NCBI GenBank assembly: GCA_013335425.1
Contig: JAAXVQ010000001.1
Coordinates: 1 to 17,459, forward strand
Source of the DNA: Candidatus Firestoneibacteriota bacterium
Lineage (GTDB): Bacteria > Oederibacteriota > JAAXVQ01
Length of the DNA: 17,459 bases
Reading direction: 5' to 3'
Shown: positions 8,753 to 15,253 of the stretch, piece after piece
Layout of the letters: each line of letters starts with the position of its first letter
How positions within the stretch are numbered: position 1 is the first letter of the stretch
The notes under the pieces: generated by a model
Told to the model about the DNA's origin: nothing
The model's database searches: none
The model's input: the letters and a program-made list of their open reading frames with translations, nothing else
Made by a program: the position numbers and the translations under genes

Positions 8753-9115
8753 CTAGGCAGTATAGGCGCAATGCAGCTTGGTTGCCAGGGCAGCAAGCTT
8801 TTTGTCCTGGGTCCAAATAAGGCAGGGGGATAACAACGCCGAGGCCAGCAGATGCGCGTCAACATAGCCAATGCCCCGGCCCATTAATTTGCGGGCATCA
8901 ATGAACTGCAGTACTTCGGCGTGGGTCGCGCTCTTGGCCGTGGGCAAGGCTTCCAACAGGGATAGGATCATTTTGCGGTTATGGAGATTGCCGCAGGCCA
9001 ACTCACCCATAACCAGGGGATGGCAGAGTATTTCACTTTGGTTTAAAAGCGCAATCAAGTCCGGATGGCCTTGGCGCAGATGGCTTACCCAGACAGAGGT
9101 GTCGGCCAGGATCAT
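8753..9115 (-). CDS. vapC: VapC-family PIN-domain ribonuclease toxin (120 aa)
   Basis: Toxin of a type II toxin-antitoxin pair. PIN-domain proteins are Mg-dependent RNases; VapC enzymes characterised so far usually cut tRNA or rRNA. The four expected acidic residues are visible: D5 (MILADTSVW), E38 (VMGELACG), D86 (GYVDAHLLASA) and D104 (WTQDKKL). The length is typical. The start codon overlaps the vapB stop as ATGA, so translation is coupled and the antitoxin is made first. The frame is intact and the active site complete, so the toxin is likely functional. The RNA target cannot be read from the sequence. Confidence 0.93.
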   Translation of the reverse strand: MILADTSVWVSHLRQGHPDLIALLNQSEILCHPLVMGELACGNLHNRKMILSLLEALPTAKSATHAEVLQFIDARKLMGRGIGYVDAHLLASALLSPCLIWTQDKKLAALATKLHCAYTA

Positions 9116-9309
9116 TTATTGCGCAGCCGTTTTCTGGGAATAGGTTGGAGCTTTTTTTCACTGCCTCCCAAAGCTGCCAACCGGCAAGCGCTTTGCTGGG
9201 CGATCAAAGCTTCCAAACCCAGTTTGATCAGAAGGGTTTTTTCCTTAATGCCCGTCATGGAGGAAGCGGCTTGAAAAAGTTGACTGTCGATATTCAAGGT
9301 TGTGCGCAT
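9112..9309 (-). CDS. vapB: VapB-family antitoxin (65 aa)
   Basis: Antitoxin partner of the downstream PIN toxin. The N-terminus MRTTLNIDSQLFQAASSMTG matches the VapB type (ribbon-helix-helix DNA-binding strand plus helix), with helix 2 near KTLLIKLGLEAL. The basic C-terminal tail (KKLQPIPRKRLRNK) probably contacts the toxin. The 65-residue length is usual. GGAG/GGGTG lies about 8-17 bases before the ATG. As in other VapBC systems, the VapBC complex is expected to repress its own operon through the palindrome upstream. Confidence 0.92.
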   Translation of the reverse strand: MRTTLNIDSQLFQAASSMTGIKEKTLLIKLGLEALIAQQSACRLAALGGSEKKLQPIPRKRLRNK

Positions 9310-9351
9310 AAAAATTCACCCCGGAGACTACCTGGCAATAAAAGCTTGCCT

Positions 9352-9389
9352 ATGCATATCAATATGCATGAATTGAGCATATTTGTCAA
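9352..9389 (-). promoter_or_regulatory. vapBC promoter with overlapping operator palindrome
   Basis: On the minus strand TTGACA (9384-9389) is a perfect -35 box, then a 17-base spacer, then CATATT (9361-9366) as the -10 box, 52 bases from the vapB start. ATGCATAT (9352-9359) and ATATGCAT (9362-9369) form an exact 8+2+8 inverted repeat covering the -10 box. That is where an autorepressing VapBC complex would bind. The spacing and placement make the pair convincing, though binding is inferred. Confidence 0.75.
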
Positions 9390-10022
9390 TGCGGATAAAA
9401 ATGCTTTTCAAGAGTGAAGCTGCCTTGGTTGCGTCCGGCTCGGTTGAAATGCCGGGGGCGTTAAGAGCCAAGCGGAGATTTGTGCGGTGAAGTAGGGAAC
9501 AGGCATGCCTGTTCCCTACAATGAGCCTTTAACGCAAAGAAACCAAGAATGCATGTTTTTGCTTGAATGACTTACCCTGAGGGAGTGGGTGGCAACGCGC
9601 AAGGGGTAATTGTTGTGGACGCCGGCAACAAACAGGTAATGCTTTATCATTCTAGTTGAATAATATATGAAAAGCACGACATGTTTATGTTGAAAAAAAT
9701 GGGCGGATCAGATATAAAGGCCATGTTTGTATTCAAATAGATAAGCTTCAAAATAGCTATTTCTTTTTATTATCTCGTGAAGTGGTCTGCCCATAAACGG
9801 CAGGCTGTTTGCTTAGGATAATTAAATTGAATTACGCATCGAAAGTCTTAAGAGTTCATGCTTCAGGTTTAGTCCCTTTTTCACAGCACCCGCAGAGGCA
9901 AAAATGAAAATCAAAATACGTTGAGACGGCTACGCAAGGTTTGTGCGTTAACTTTGTGGTTTTTTCCAGAAGAAGGTCGTGCCTGGTTTTGGCGGCTGTT
10001 GTTTTCCTAAATTTTGCCATAG
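9390..10022. other. Intergenic region without a supported gene
   Basis: About 630 bp between the vapBC promoter and the lipoprotein leader. Short ORFs here lack ribosome sites and protein-like composition. Visible structures are a 28-bp perfect palindrome (9492-9519) and a small hairpin CTGCC-7-GGCAG (9787-9803). There are also AT-rich tracts around 9640-9780 that might hold promoters, and phrases such as AACGCAAAGAAACCAAG (9531-9547) resembling common intergenic repeats. No tRNA or known riboswitch core was recognised. Confidence 0.5.
9492..9519. repeat. 28-bp perfect palindrome
   Basis: GTAGGGAACAGGCA (9492-9505) is followed directly by its exact reverse complement (9506-9519), centred on GCATGC. 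No T-tract follows, so it is not a classic terminator. Palindromes with this GGGAACAGGCATGCCTGTTCCC core are seen as short dispersed repeats in several bacterial genomes; only one copy is present here. Confidence 0.8.
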
Positions 10023-10081
10023 GAAACCTACGCCGCAATCAAAAGGGGGGGAGGTGCGGACGGTTTTAAAGTGTAGGTTTC
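10023..10081 (+). promoter_or_regulatory. Structured leader upstream of the lipoprotein gene
   Basis: GAAACCTAC (10023-10031) pairs exactly with GTAGGTTTC (10073-10081). Inside, CCGC can pair with GCGG around a loop containing AAAAGGGGGGGAGG. The stem ends 32 bases before the ATG of the lipoprotein gene; the ribosome site GAGGAGGT is just downstream and outside the stem. It may be a 5' UTR regulatory or stabilising structure. It does not match a riboswitch class I know. Confidence 0.4.
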
Positions 10082-10113
10082 TCGAAACAACCAATACGAG
10101 GAGGTATCAAAGC

Positions 10114-11187
10114 ATGCGGAAACTAGCCTGGTTGGCGTTGGTGGTAGGGCTTATTGGGGGTGTGTCGGCAGGTTGCGCCAAGTCCAATCCCGTGGCGCCG
10201 AGTCAAACACCCGAGCAGGGCAAGTTGTTGTTTGCCCTGGATGCGGCGTCGGATAATATTGGTTCGGGAAAAGTTACCATTACCAAAGGAAATATCACCC
10301 AGGTGTTGCCCATTACGATCACGGGCCACACGGGGTCGGTGGCGTTCAACGGTGTTCAGGTGGGGCATTGGAACATTCAAGTGCAGTTGTTTGATGCGGA
10401 CGGGGTGGAGATTTATTCGGGAACGGGAGATGCGCTGGTGAGCAAAAATACCACCACCACGGCAACTATCCGGGTACAACATAACACGGGGACTCTGAGC
10501 ATCCGGGTGGAATTGCCGGGGTTGTTGTTGTGGAATAAACTGGGTTCTGTGGACGAGGTCACCCATAGCCTGGTTGGCCCGAATTTGACCTTTTCCGGCA
10601 ATGCCACGGACAATCTTGTTTTTGAGCCGGTTAAATATGGTAACGGATTCAGAAGTGAAAATCGGTGGCGAGGGGTTGAGGTGCCGGCCGCAATGCTCAA
10701 TCCTGCACGGGGCTGCTATGAGATGTGGTTCAAGTCCCAGGTCACCCGCCCGGTGGCTTATCAGTACGGAAGATTGCAGTGGTTGGATCAAAGCCCAATG
10801 GGGACGGGTGGATTTATGCAATTGGTGTGGGATGATGGAACACCGTATGGCGGGGTGAATAACAGTCTTGATGTCTGCGTAGGCGATTTAAATATTTCTA
10901 TCGGGACTTTTACGGCTGAAATCGGAAGAATGTATCATCTCGCATTGGTTTGGGATGTGAATGGCATTGCCGGTTCACAAGATACGGTGCGGGTCTATAT
11001 TGACGGGAATCTGTACGCCGCAACGACTCAAACCTATCACCCCATCGCGGGTAATGGGGTGGGAAATATAGGCCGAATTCAAAATACCACACCGGGTTGG
11101 GATGACTGCTTTGGGAAATTAACCTTTGATAATCTTAAAATTTGGGATTATCCTAAGACGGATTTTTCGGACAGGTTTGTGGAGTAA
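10114..11187 (+). CDS. Secreted lipoprotein with LamG/jelly-roll-like domain (357 aa)
   Basis: Residues 1-20 are a signal peptide (MRKLAWLALVVGLIGGVSAG) and C21 in SAGC is a probable lipidation site. D/E is absent at the +2 position (Ala), which fits delivery to the outer membrane in the E. coli rule. Residues about 36-135 are beta-rich and Thr/Val-rich, like a carboxypeptidase-regulatory or Ig-like domain (GSVAFNGVQVGHWNIQVQLFDADG). Residues about 140-350 resemble a concanavalin A/LamG fold (CYEMWFKSQ, YHLALVWDVNG, DTVRVYIDGNLYA, LTFDNLKIWDYP), usually a carbohydrate-binding or adhesive module. I start at 10114 because GAGGAGGT lies 8 bases upstream; the frame is open to 9979 but that part is leader. 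A strong terminator follows, so it is a single-gene unit. The ligand is unknown. Confidence 0.85.
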   Translation: MRKLAWLALVVGLIGGVSAGCAKSNPVAPSQTPEQGKLLFALDAASDNIGSGKVTITKGNITQVLPITITGHTGSVAFNGVQVGHWNIQVQLFDADGVEIYSGTGDALVSKNTTTTATIRVQHNTGTLSIRVELPGLLLWNKLGSVDEVTHSLVGPNLTFSGNATDNLVFEPVKYGNGFRSENRWRGVEVPAAMLNPARGCYEMWFKSQVTRPVAYQYGRLQWLDQSPMGTGGFMQLVWDDGTPYGGVNNSLDVCVGDLNISIGTFTAEIGRMYHLALVWDVNGIAGSQDTVRVYIDGNLYAATTQTYHPIAGNGVGNIGRIQNTTPGWDDCFGKLTFDNLKIWDYPKTDFSDRFVE

Positions 11188-11196
11188 AGATGCATT

Positions 11197-11242
11197 GAGC
11201 CTGTCCCTCGGGGTGGTGTGCCCTGGGGGATAGGCTCTTTTT
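11197..11242 (+). terminator. Rho-independent terminator of the lipoprotein gene
   Basis: GAGCCTGTCCC (11197-11207) pairs with GGGGATAGGCTC (11226-11237) and is followed by TTTTT (11238-11242). The stem begins 9 bases after the TAA. It also lies between convergent genes and could weakly stop hepT transcripts. Confidence 0.85.
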
Positions 11243-11313
11243 AATTTCATCTTGGTTTTGAATGTGATGTTCACTCGGGCGGCTTAATTATGGACGTGAT
11301 CTTTTGACCAGTT

Positions 11314-11649
11314 TTACTCGGCAAGTATTTTTTTAACCTGATTTTTTAAGCCGGGTAATTTGGTTTGTAAAACGTCCCAGATGATGGCGACGTCAACACC
11401 GAAATATTCGTGTATCAAAATATCCCGAAGACCGGCAATTTTTTTCCATTCCACACCGGCATACCGTTGCCGGATCTCGTCGGGTACGTTTTTAGCGGCT
11501 TCGCCTACAATCTCGAGGTTTCTGATGATGGCATCCAACGTTTTGGAATCAGTCATAAGTTGCGGTAGTGTCATGGCGGAAGCATAAATTTCTATTTTTT
11601 GAATCGCGTCGCGGATATCTTCTACATAAACTTTAAAATCACGAGACAT
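11314..11649 (-). CDS. hepT: HepT-like HEPN ribonuclease toxin (DUF86, 111 aa)
   Basis: Toxin of the HEPN/MNT toxin-antitoxin class. The HEPN catalytic motif R-x4-H-x-Y is intact as R75, H80 and Y82 (RDILIHEYFGVD). The helical body (KTLDAIIRNLEIVGEAAKNVP) is typical of DUF86 proteins. In studied HepT-MntA pairs the antitoxin transfers AMP groups to the motif tyrosine, which is present. I prefer the ATG at 11649, with AGGTGA 8 bases upstream, giving an 11-base overlap with mntA; an in-frame GTG at 11661 would add four residues. HepT enzymes studied so far cut RNA, in some cases tRNA; the target here is unknown. Confidence 0.92.
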   Translation of the reverse strand: MSRDFKVYVEDIRDAIQKIEIYASAMTLPQLMTDSKTLDAIIRNLEIVGEAAKNVPDEIRQRYAGVEWKKIAGLRDILIHEYFGVDVAIIWDVLQTKLPGLKNQVKKILAE

Positions 11650-11932
11650 AGATGGCTTCACCTAAAATTTTTGGACGTAATCGGGGTTTGAGCGCTTCGG
11701 TGGTCACTAAATCAACGCGGCGTTGGAAGAGTTCTTCCAAGAAGATTTTTAAATCCATAAAGGCGTCGAAGGTTTTTATGTTGAACTCAACCACGAAATC
11801 CAAATCACTTTCCGGGGTTGCTTCGTCCCGGGCCATGGAACCGAACAGCCCGAGGCGGGTAACACCGAAGGACTGAATTTTCGGATAATTTTTTCTTAAA
11901 GTGGTTAAACAATAATCGCGGTTGCCGGACAT
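11639..11932 (-). CDS. mntA: MntA-like minimal nucleotidyltransferase antitoxin (97 aa)
   Basis: Small MNT-fold nucleotidyltransferase. The signature is present as GLFGSMARDEATPESDLDF (28-46), with metal-binding D43 and D45 and a third carboxylate at D74 (RRVDLV). These are the residues needed for AMP transfer, so this is probably an active antitoxin that AMPylates the HepT tyrosine. It is upstream of and overlaps hepT, the usual order. I start at the ATG at 11932 with AGGTGG 5 bases before it; a GTG at 11941 is an alternative start. Confidence 0.92.
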   Translation of the reverse strand: MSGNRDYCLTTLRKNYPKIQSFGVTRLGLFGSMARDEATPESDLDFVVEFNIKTFDAFMDLKIFLEELFQRRVDLVTTEALKPRLRPKILGEAIYVS

Positions 11933-11974
11933 GGGGTCCACCTAAATTCATGAAGGGTTGTTTGCTATAGGCAA

Positions 11975-11983
11975 ATTATAACA
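11975..11983 (-). promoter_or_regulatory. Extended -10 promoter of mntA-hepT
   Basis: On the minus strand TGTTATAAT is an extended -10 element (TGn plus a perfect TATAAT), 42 bases upstream of the mntA ATG. No good -35 box is seen, which is normal for extended -10 promoters. The surrounding sequence is AT-rich. Confidence 0.6.
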
Positions 11984-12039
11984 TATTGATTTTAGATTTG
12001 AAATGCTTTCAAGTAACGGATGGTTTATAGAAAAGGCAG

Positions 12040-12069
12040 TTGACGGGCTTCATGGCATACTTTAATAAT
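12040..12069 (+). promoter_or_regulatory. Sigma70-type promoter for the beta-barrel-like gene
   Basis: TTGACG (12040-12045) and AATAAT (12064-12069) are separated by 18 bases, 81 bases upstream of the ATG at 12151. Five of six bases match consensus in each box. Confidence 0.55.
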
Positions 12070-12150
12070 ACCGCTTGGGTTCAAACCAATTCTGACGATT
12101 TAAAAAGTTCCGCAAAGTCTTGAAGGGGCGATTGAAAAAAGGAGCTGGGT

Positions 12151-13356
12151 ATGAAACGAAAACAGGTTTACGGATTTTTACTGCTGGGTTGGCTGCTGCC
12201 GTCTTGGGCTTTGGGTTCCACGGCCGTGCTGGTCAAAGACCGCGAACACCGGCTTTGGTTTGAGAAGGTTGGGAAAATTGAAAACTTGCTCGACAACCCA
12301 GCGCGGCTTATGGGCGTCAAGCAATATGTCTGCGACACGTTTGCGGACGCGGTTTATGCGGACGCCCAACCGCCGGATGTCGTCTTTGAGAAAAGCAGTT
12401 GGGACGACCAAGGCCATCTGGCGGCCCAGATCGTGGCGCCGGTGATGACCGGGCTAACCCTCAACGGCGGGTACGGCTATGCTCAGTCCCTGCAAGGAAA
12501 CAAAAGCACATCCCGGCTGGACGGGACGTACATATCCGATGATGTTAAAAGTTTTGGGAGCTTGGTCAATGTCGGGGCGGCCACGAATCTGTTGCCGTTT
12601 TTCGATCTGGGGTATGCCGGTGTTTGGGAAACGAAAAACGAAGCTTCTGATTATGCTTCGGATTTGGCCACGCCCTTTGCTGTGTCCCGGGAGTTTCGCA
12701 GCCAACGGCATGCCCTGGGCATGGTTTCCGAGGAACTGGAAGTGTTCGGCGAGTTTGAACACAGCCAACGGCAAGGCGCCTATGATCAGAACCCGGAGTT
12801 GGACATGATGTTTAATACGGTGTCGCTGCATGTGCGCACGCTGCTTGCCGGCGAGTTGGGCCAAGCCAATTGGATCGCGCAGGCGGACGGCAGCTCCACG
12901 CAACTCACGCAAAACTTATTTTTACTGGCGCGTGAGCAGTATCCTTTGGATTTTTCCAATCAAGACGTGTCTTTGGAAAGTTATGTTTACCTGCCCTGGG
13001 GCACGACAGATTTCGGCGCCGGGGTCGAGGTGGCTTTTTTTAACCGAACCTTTTTTAACCAGGACGAATATGCCTGGCAGGACTACCGGGAAATACAGGT
13101 TTACCTTCCGTTGGGTTTTGGGGTGGAATTGGTCAAGGGCTTGCGTATTTGGGCTCAAACGAATTTAAAATGGCAGCAGAGCGCGCGGGATGCGGTTTCC
13201 GCCTTTGCCTGCCAACCGGCCTGGGGAATGCAGTTTGCCTGGACTTGGCTTGAAGTGACGCTTTACTCGTTTCCAGAGGCGACCTGGCAACAAGATACCC
13301 GGCAAGGAAAGACGCTGCAAGTTCAAACCGGCCTGGAAGCGTGTGCGCGCTTCTAA
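12151..13356 (+). CDS. Exported beta-rich protein, probable outer-membrane beta-barrel (401 aa)
   Basis: No family recognised by name. Residues 1-22 form a signal peptide (MKRKQVYGFLLLGWLLPSWALG) with likely cleavage around ALG-S. The mature part alternates polar and hydrophobic residues in strand-like runs (GLTLNGGYGYAQSL, LPFFDLGYAGVWETKNEA, FGVELVKGLRIWAQTNLKWQQ, GMQFAWTWLEVTLYSF) and ends LEACARF. A terminal Phe is the usual assembly signal for outer-membrane barrels. Aromatic residues are frequent, as at membrane girdles. AAGGAG lies 6 bases before the ATG. It appears to be a single gene with its own promoter. A plug-like or periplasmic N-terminal segment (about 23-90) precedes the strand-rich part. 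Confidence 0.65.
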   Translation: MKRKQVYGFLLLGWLLPSWALGSTAVLVKDREHRLWFEKVGKIENLLDNPARLMGVKQYVCDTFADAVYADAQPPDVVFEKSSWDDQGHLAAQIVAPVMTGLTLNGGYGYAQSLQGNKSTSRLDGTYISDDVKSFGSLVNVGAATNLLPFFDLGYAGVWETKNEASDYASDLATPFAVSREFRSQRHALGMVSEELEVFGEFEHSQRQGAYDQNPELDMMFNTVSLHVRTLLAGELGQANWIAQADGSSTQLTQNLFLLAREQYPLDFSNQDVSLESYVYLPWGTTDFGAGVEVAFFNRTFFNQDEYAWQDYREIQVYLPLGFGVELVKGLRIWAQTNLKWQQSARDAVSAFACQPAWGMQFAWTWLEVTLYSFPEATWQQDTRQGKTLQVQTGLEACARF

Positions 13357-13383
13357 AGGCAGCCGTTCTCCTGACCAATTTGC

Positions 13384-13412
13384 TTGACGTTGGGGCGTAA
13401 ATATCCTAAGCT
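13384..13412 (+). promoter_or_regulatory. Weak promoter candidate for the micropeptide-xerD run
   Basis: TTGACG (13384-13389) and TAAGCT (13407-13412) are 17 bases apart, 42 bases upstream of the first small ORF. The -35 is good; the -10 matches only at three positions. Confidence 0.3.
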
Positions 13413-13453
13413 TTTTTAAGTTGCGGTAAGGTCGGATTCGCCGGAGGCGGCGC

Positions 13454-13561
13454 GTGGCTCACTGGACTGAGATCATCGTGAAACTTTTAACCGGCGCCTT
13501 GGTGGCGGGTTTTGTGGGCTTTTTGGCATTCTCCCTGATTTTCAATAAACGCAAAAAATAG
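13454..13561 (+). CDS. Single-helix membrane micropeptide A (35 aa)
   Basis: GTG start at 13454 with GGAGG 7 bases upstream (13443-13447). The product begins MAHWTEIIVKLLTGALVAG, continues as a hydrophobic helix and ends in a basic tail (NKRKK), suggesting an inner-membrane protein with its C-terminus in the cytoplasm. The segment EIIVKLLTGAL closely resembles DIVVKILSGLL in the next small ORF 8 bp downstream, so the two look like paralogues. Function unknown. The good ribosome site, the paralogous neighbour and the close packing make it likely to be a real gene. Confidence 0.65.
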   Translation: MAHWTEIIVKLLTGALVAGFVGFLAFSLIFNKRKK

Positions 13562-13569
13562 AGGCAGTT

Positions 13570-13689
13570 ATGGCCGACGATGAGCGCTCCCGAAAAATAG
13601 CCCGTCTAGTTGACATCGTGGTAAAAATTTTATCCGGACTCTTGGGAATTGTCTTCATCATATTCATGATAATGTTCTGGTTCAAATGA
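13570..13689 (+). CDS. Single-helix membrane micropeptide B (39 aa)
   Basis: ATG at 13570 with GAGG five bases before it. A charged N-terminus (MADDERSRKIARL) leads into a helix (DIVVKILSGLLGIVFIIFMIMFWFK) running to the end. It shares the (E/D)I(I/V)VK(L/I)L(T/S)G core with micropeptide A. Its stop codon overlaps an ATG as ATGA (13686-13689), the arrangement of a translationally coupled downstream gene. Function unknown; a small regulatory or accessory subunit of the membrane enzyme that follows is possible but only inferred. Confidence 0.65.
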   Translation: MADDERSRKIARLVDIVVKILSGLLGIVFIIFMIMFWFK

Positions 13690-13702
13690 CTGCGACGGCA
13701 TT

Positions 13703-15253
13703 TTGACGGAACCCACAGTTTCTAAAAATACCGCACAGTCGTTTTCTGCGCGGAGTCTGCTTTGGCTCCTGGCGCTTCTGGCGCTGGGCAGTGCACACCT
13801 GCTGGTTTTCACCACCTCCTGGGACGATGCCTTTATCTCCTTCCGTATTGCCGAACACTGGTCCGCCACTGGTGAAATGGCCTACAACCCCGGACAAATT
13901 CAGCCTGTGGCCACCAATTTTCTCTGGGTGGCGCTTTTGGCCATGGGGAATAAGCTTACGGGTTTGAGCGCTGTGATTTTGGCACGGGGTTTGGGATTTC
14001 TCTCGGGCTTGGGCGTGCTCGTTTTGCTTTTTTCCGGATTGCGATTTTTTTTCAGCCGGCGCGTTGCCGTGATCGGGACGTTGTTGTGTGCGGCGGCGCC
14101 TTTGTGGGCCGCTTGGCCTTTGGCGGGTTTGGAAACTTCCTGGTTTACCTGTTTGAGTTTGGGCGGCGTTTGGGGCGTTTTCGGTTTTTGGCGCACTTCA
14201 CGGCGCGGTTGGTTGGTGGTTTCCGGCATTGCCTGGGCCCTGGCAACGTTGACGCGTCCCGAAGGCGTCTTGTGGTTTGGGGTCACGTGGCTGGTGGTAG
14301 CGGCGGGGCAGTGGCGAAATTGGAAAGCGTGGGGCGCTTTACTGCTCGCGTTCACGCTCGGCGTGTTGCCGGGGGTACTTTTCCAAGTTGGGTTGTTTCA
14401 TACCTGGCTGCCCAACGCGTTTTTTGTAAAGGTTCACGGGCTTGCCAATTGGCGCCAGGGTTGGGCCTATGTCATAGACGGCGTGAAGACCTACCGCCTG
14501 CTTTATGCCTTGCCTTTTGTTTTACCAGCCGTAGCCGGACGGACGCTGAAAATCCAACTGATCTATTTGGGCGCTTTGTTAACCGTCTGGTGCGCTTGGG
14601 TAGTTGGGGTGGGCGGTGATTTCATGCCTTACCACCGTTTCTTAAGCCCGGCGTGGCCGCTGGTTTGCATTTTTTTAGGTCTGGGTTTGAACCAATTGGA
14701 GTCCACTCTGGCGCAGGCCAAGTTGCCGGCGCGTTGGTTGCCGCGGGCGGTGACTGTGACCGTGACCGTCTATTTGGGGGTGGCGTTTCTTTTGCCCACT
14801 TATGCGGGTGCCCACCACCAAACCGTGCAAGCTTGGGCTGGGGAAGAACACGACCGCGCGCTCGTCGGCGCCTGGTTGGCCACGAAGTATTTGCCCACGG
14901 ACGTGCTGGTGCTCAAACCTGCGGGTATTATCCCTTATTACTCGGGACTGGTGGCTTACGACGTGTACTGCCTGGTGGACCGGCAGGCGGCGCTCTCCGG
15001 GCAATGGGTGCCGCAAAACTGGGTGGGGCACCAGCAAGTCTCCATGGCGCGCCTTTTGGACCTGCAACCCAAACTGGTGATGCTCGACGAACACCTGTAC
15101 GCGTTGGAGCGTCTGCCGGACCCCCAGGGCGGGGACGGCGCGGTGGAGGCGGCTTGGTGCGCGGACACCCGCAGCCGCGATTTTACGCCCACCCGCGCCG
15201 AGGTGGAACCCGGGCGCTGGCTGCAGTATTTTGTCCGGAGAACCCGCCCATGA
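13703..15253 (+). CDS. Polytopic GT-C-like membrane glycosyltransferase (516 aa)
   Basis: A membrane protein with about ten or more hydrophobic helices. The first extracytoplasmic loop has SWDDAFISFRIAEH (39-52) and YNPGQIQPVATNFLWVALLA (61-80). This DD...F.R...NPG...TNFLW pattern is typical of GT39/ArnT-like enzymes that use polyprenyl-phosphate sugars. A C-terminal soluble part follows (about 375-516). The open frame has only TTG (13703) as an early start and no clear ribosome site. An ATG at 13686 forms an ATGA overlap with micropeptide B but ends after seven codons; one more T in the TTTT run at 13701-13704 would join it to this frame (MTATAFLTEPTVSK). A frameshift, real or from assembly, is therefore likely at the start. 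Acceptor unknown. Confidence 0.75.
   Translation: MTEPTVSKNTAQSFSARSLLWLLALLALGSAHLLVFTTSWDDAFISFRIAEHWSATGEMAYNPGQIQPVATNFLWVALLAMGNKLTGLSAVILARGLGFLSGLGVLVLLFSGLRFFFSRRVAVIGTLLCAAAPLWAAWPLAGLETSWFTCLSLGGVWGVFGFWRTSRRGWLVVSGIAWALATLTRPEGVLWFGVTWLVVAAGQWRNWKAWGALLLAFTLGVLPGVLFQVGLFHTWLPNAFFVKVHGLANWRQGWAYVIDGVKTYRLLYALPFVLPAVAGRTLKIQLIYLGALLTVWCAWVVGVGGDFMPYHRFLSPAWPLVCIFLGLGLNQLESTLAQAKLPARWLPRAVTVTVTVYLGVAFLLPTYAGAHHQTVQAWAGEEHDRALVGAWLATKYLPTDVLVLKPAGIIPYYSGLVAYDVYCLVDRQAALSGQWVPQNWVGHQQVSMARLLDLQPKLVMLDEHLYALERLPDPQGGDGAVEAAWCADTRSRDFTPTRAEVEPGRWLQYFVRRTRP

Noticed and set aside
9856..10038. 60-codon minus-strand ORF and a possible c-di-GMP riboswitch near 9880-9960
   Set aside because: The ORF has no ribosome site and odd composition. 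The GGCAAA and ACGCAA phrases do not match the GEMM core in order or pairing.
14653..15249. Upstream extension of the xerD frame
   Set aside because: It overlaps the GT-C gene in another frame, and recombinase homology begins at the ATG at 15250.
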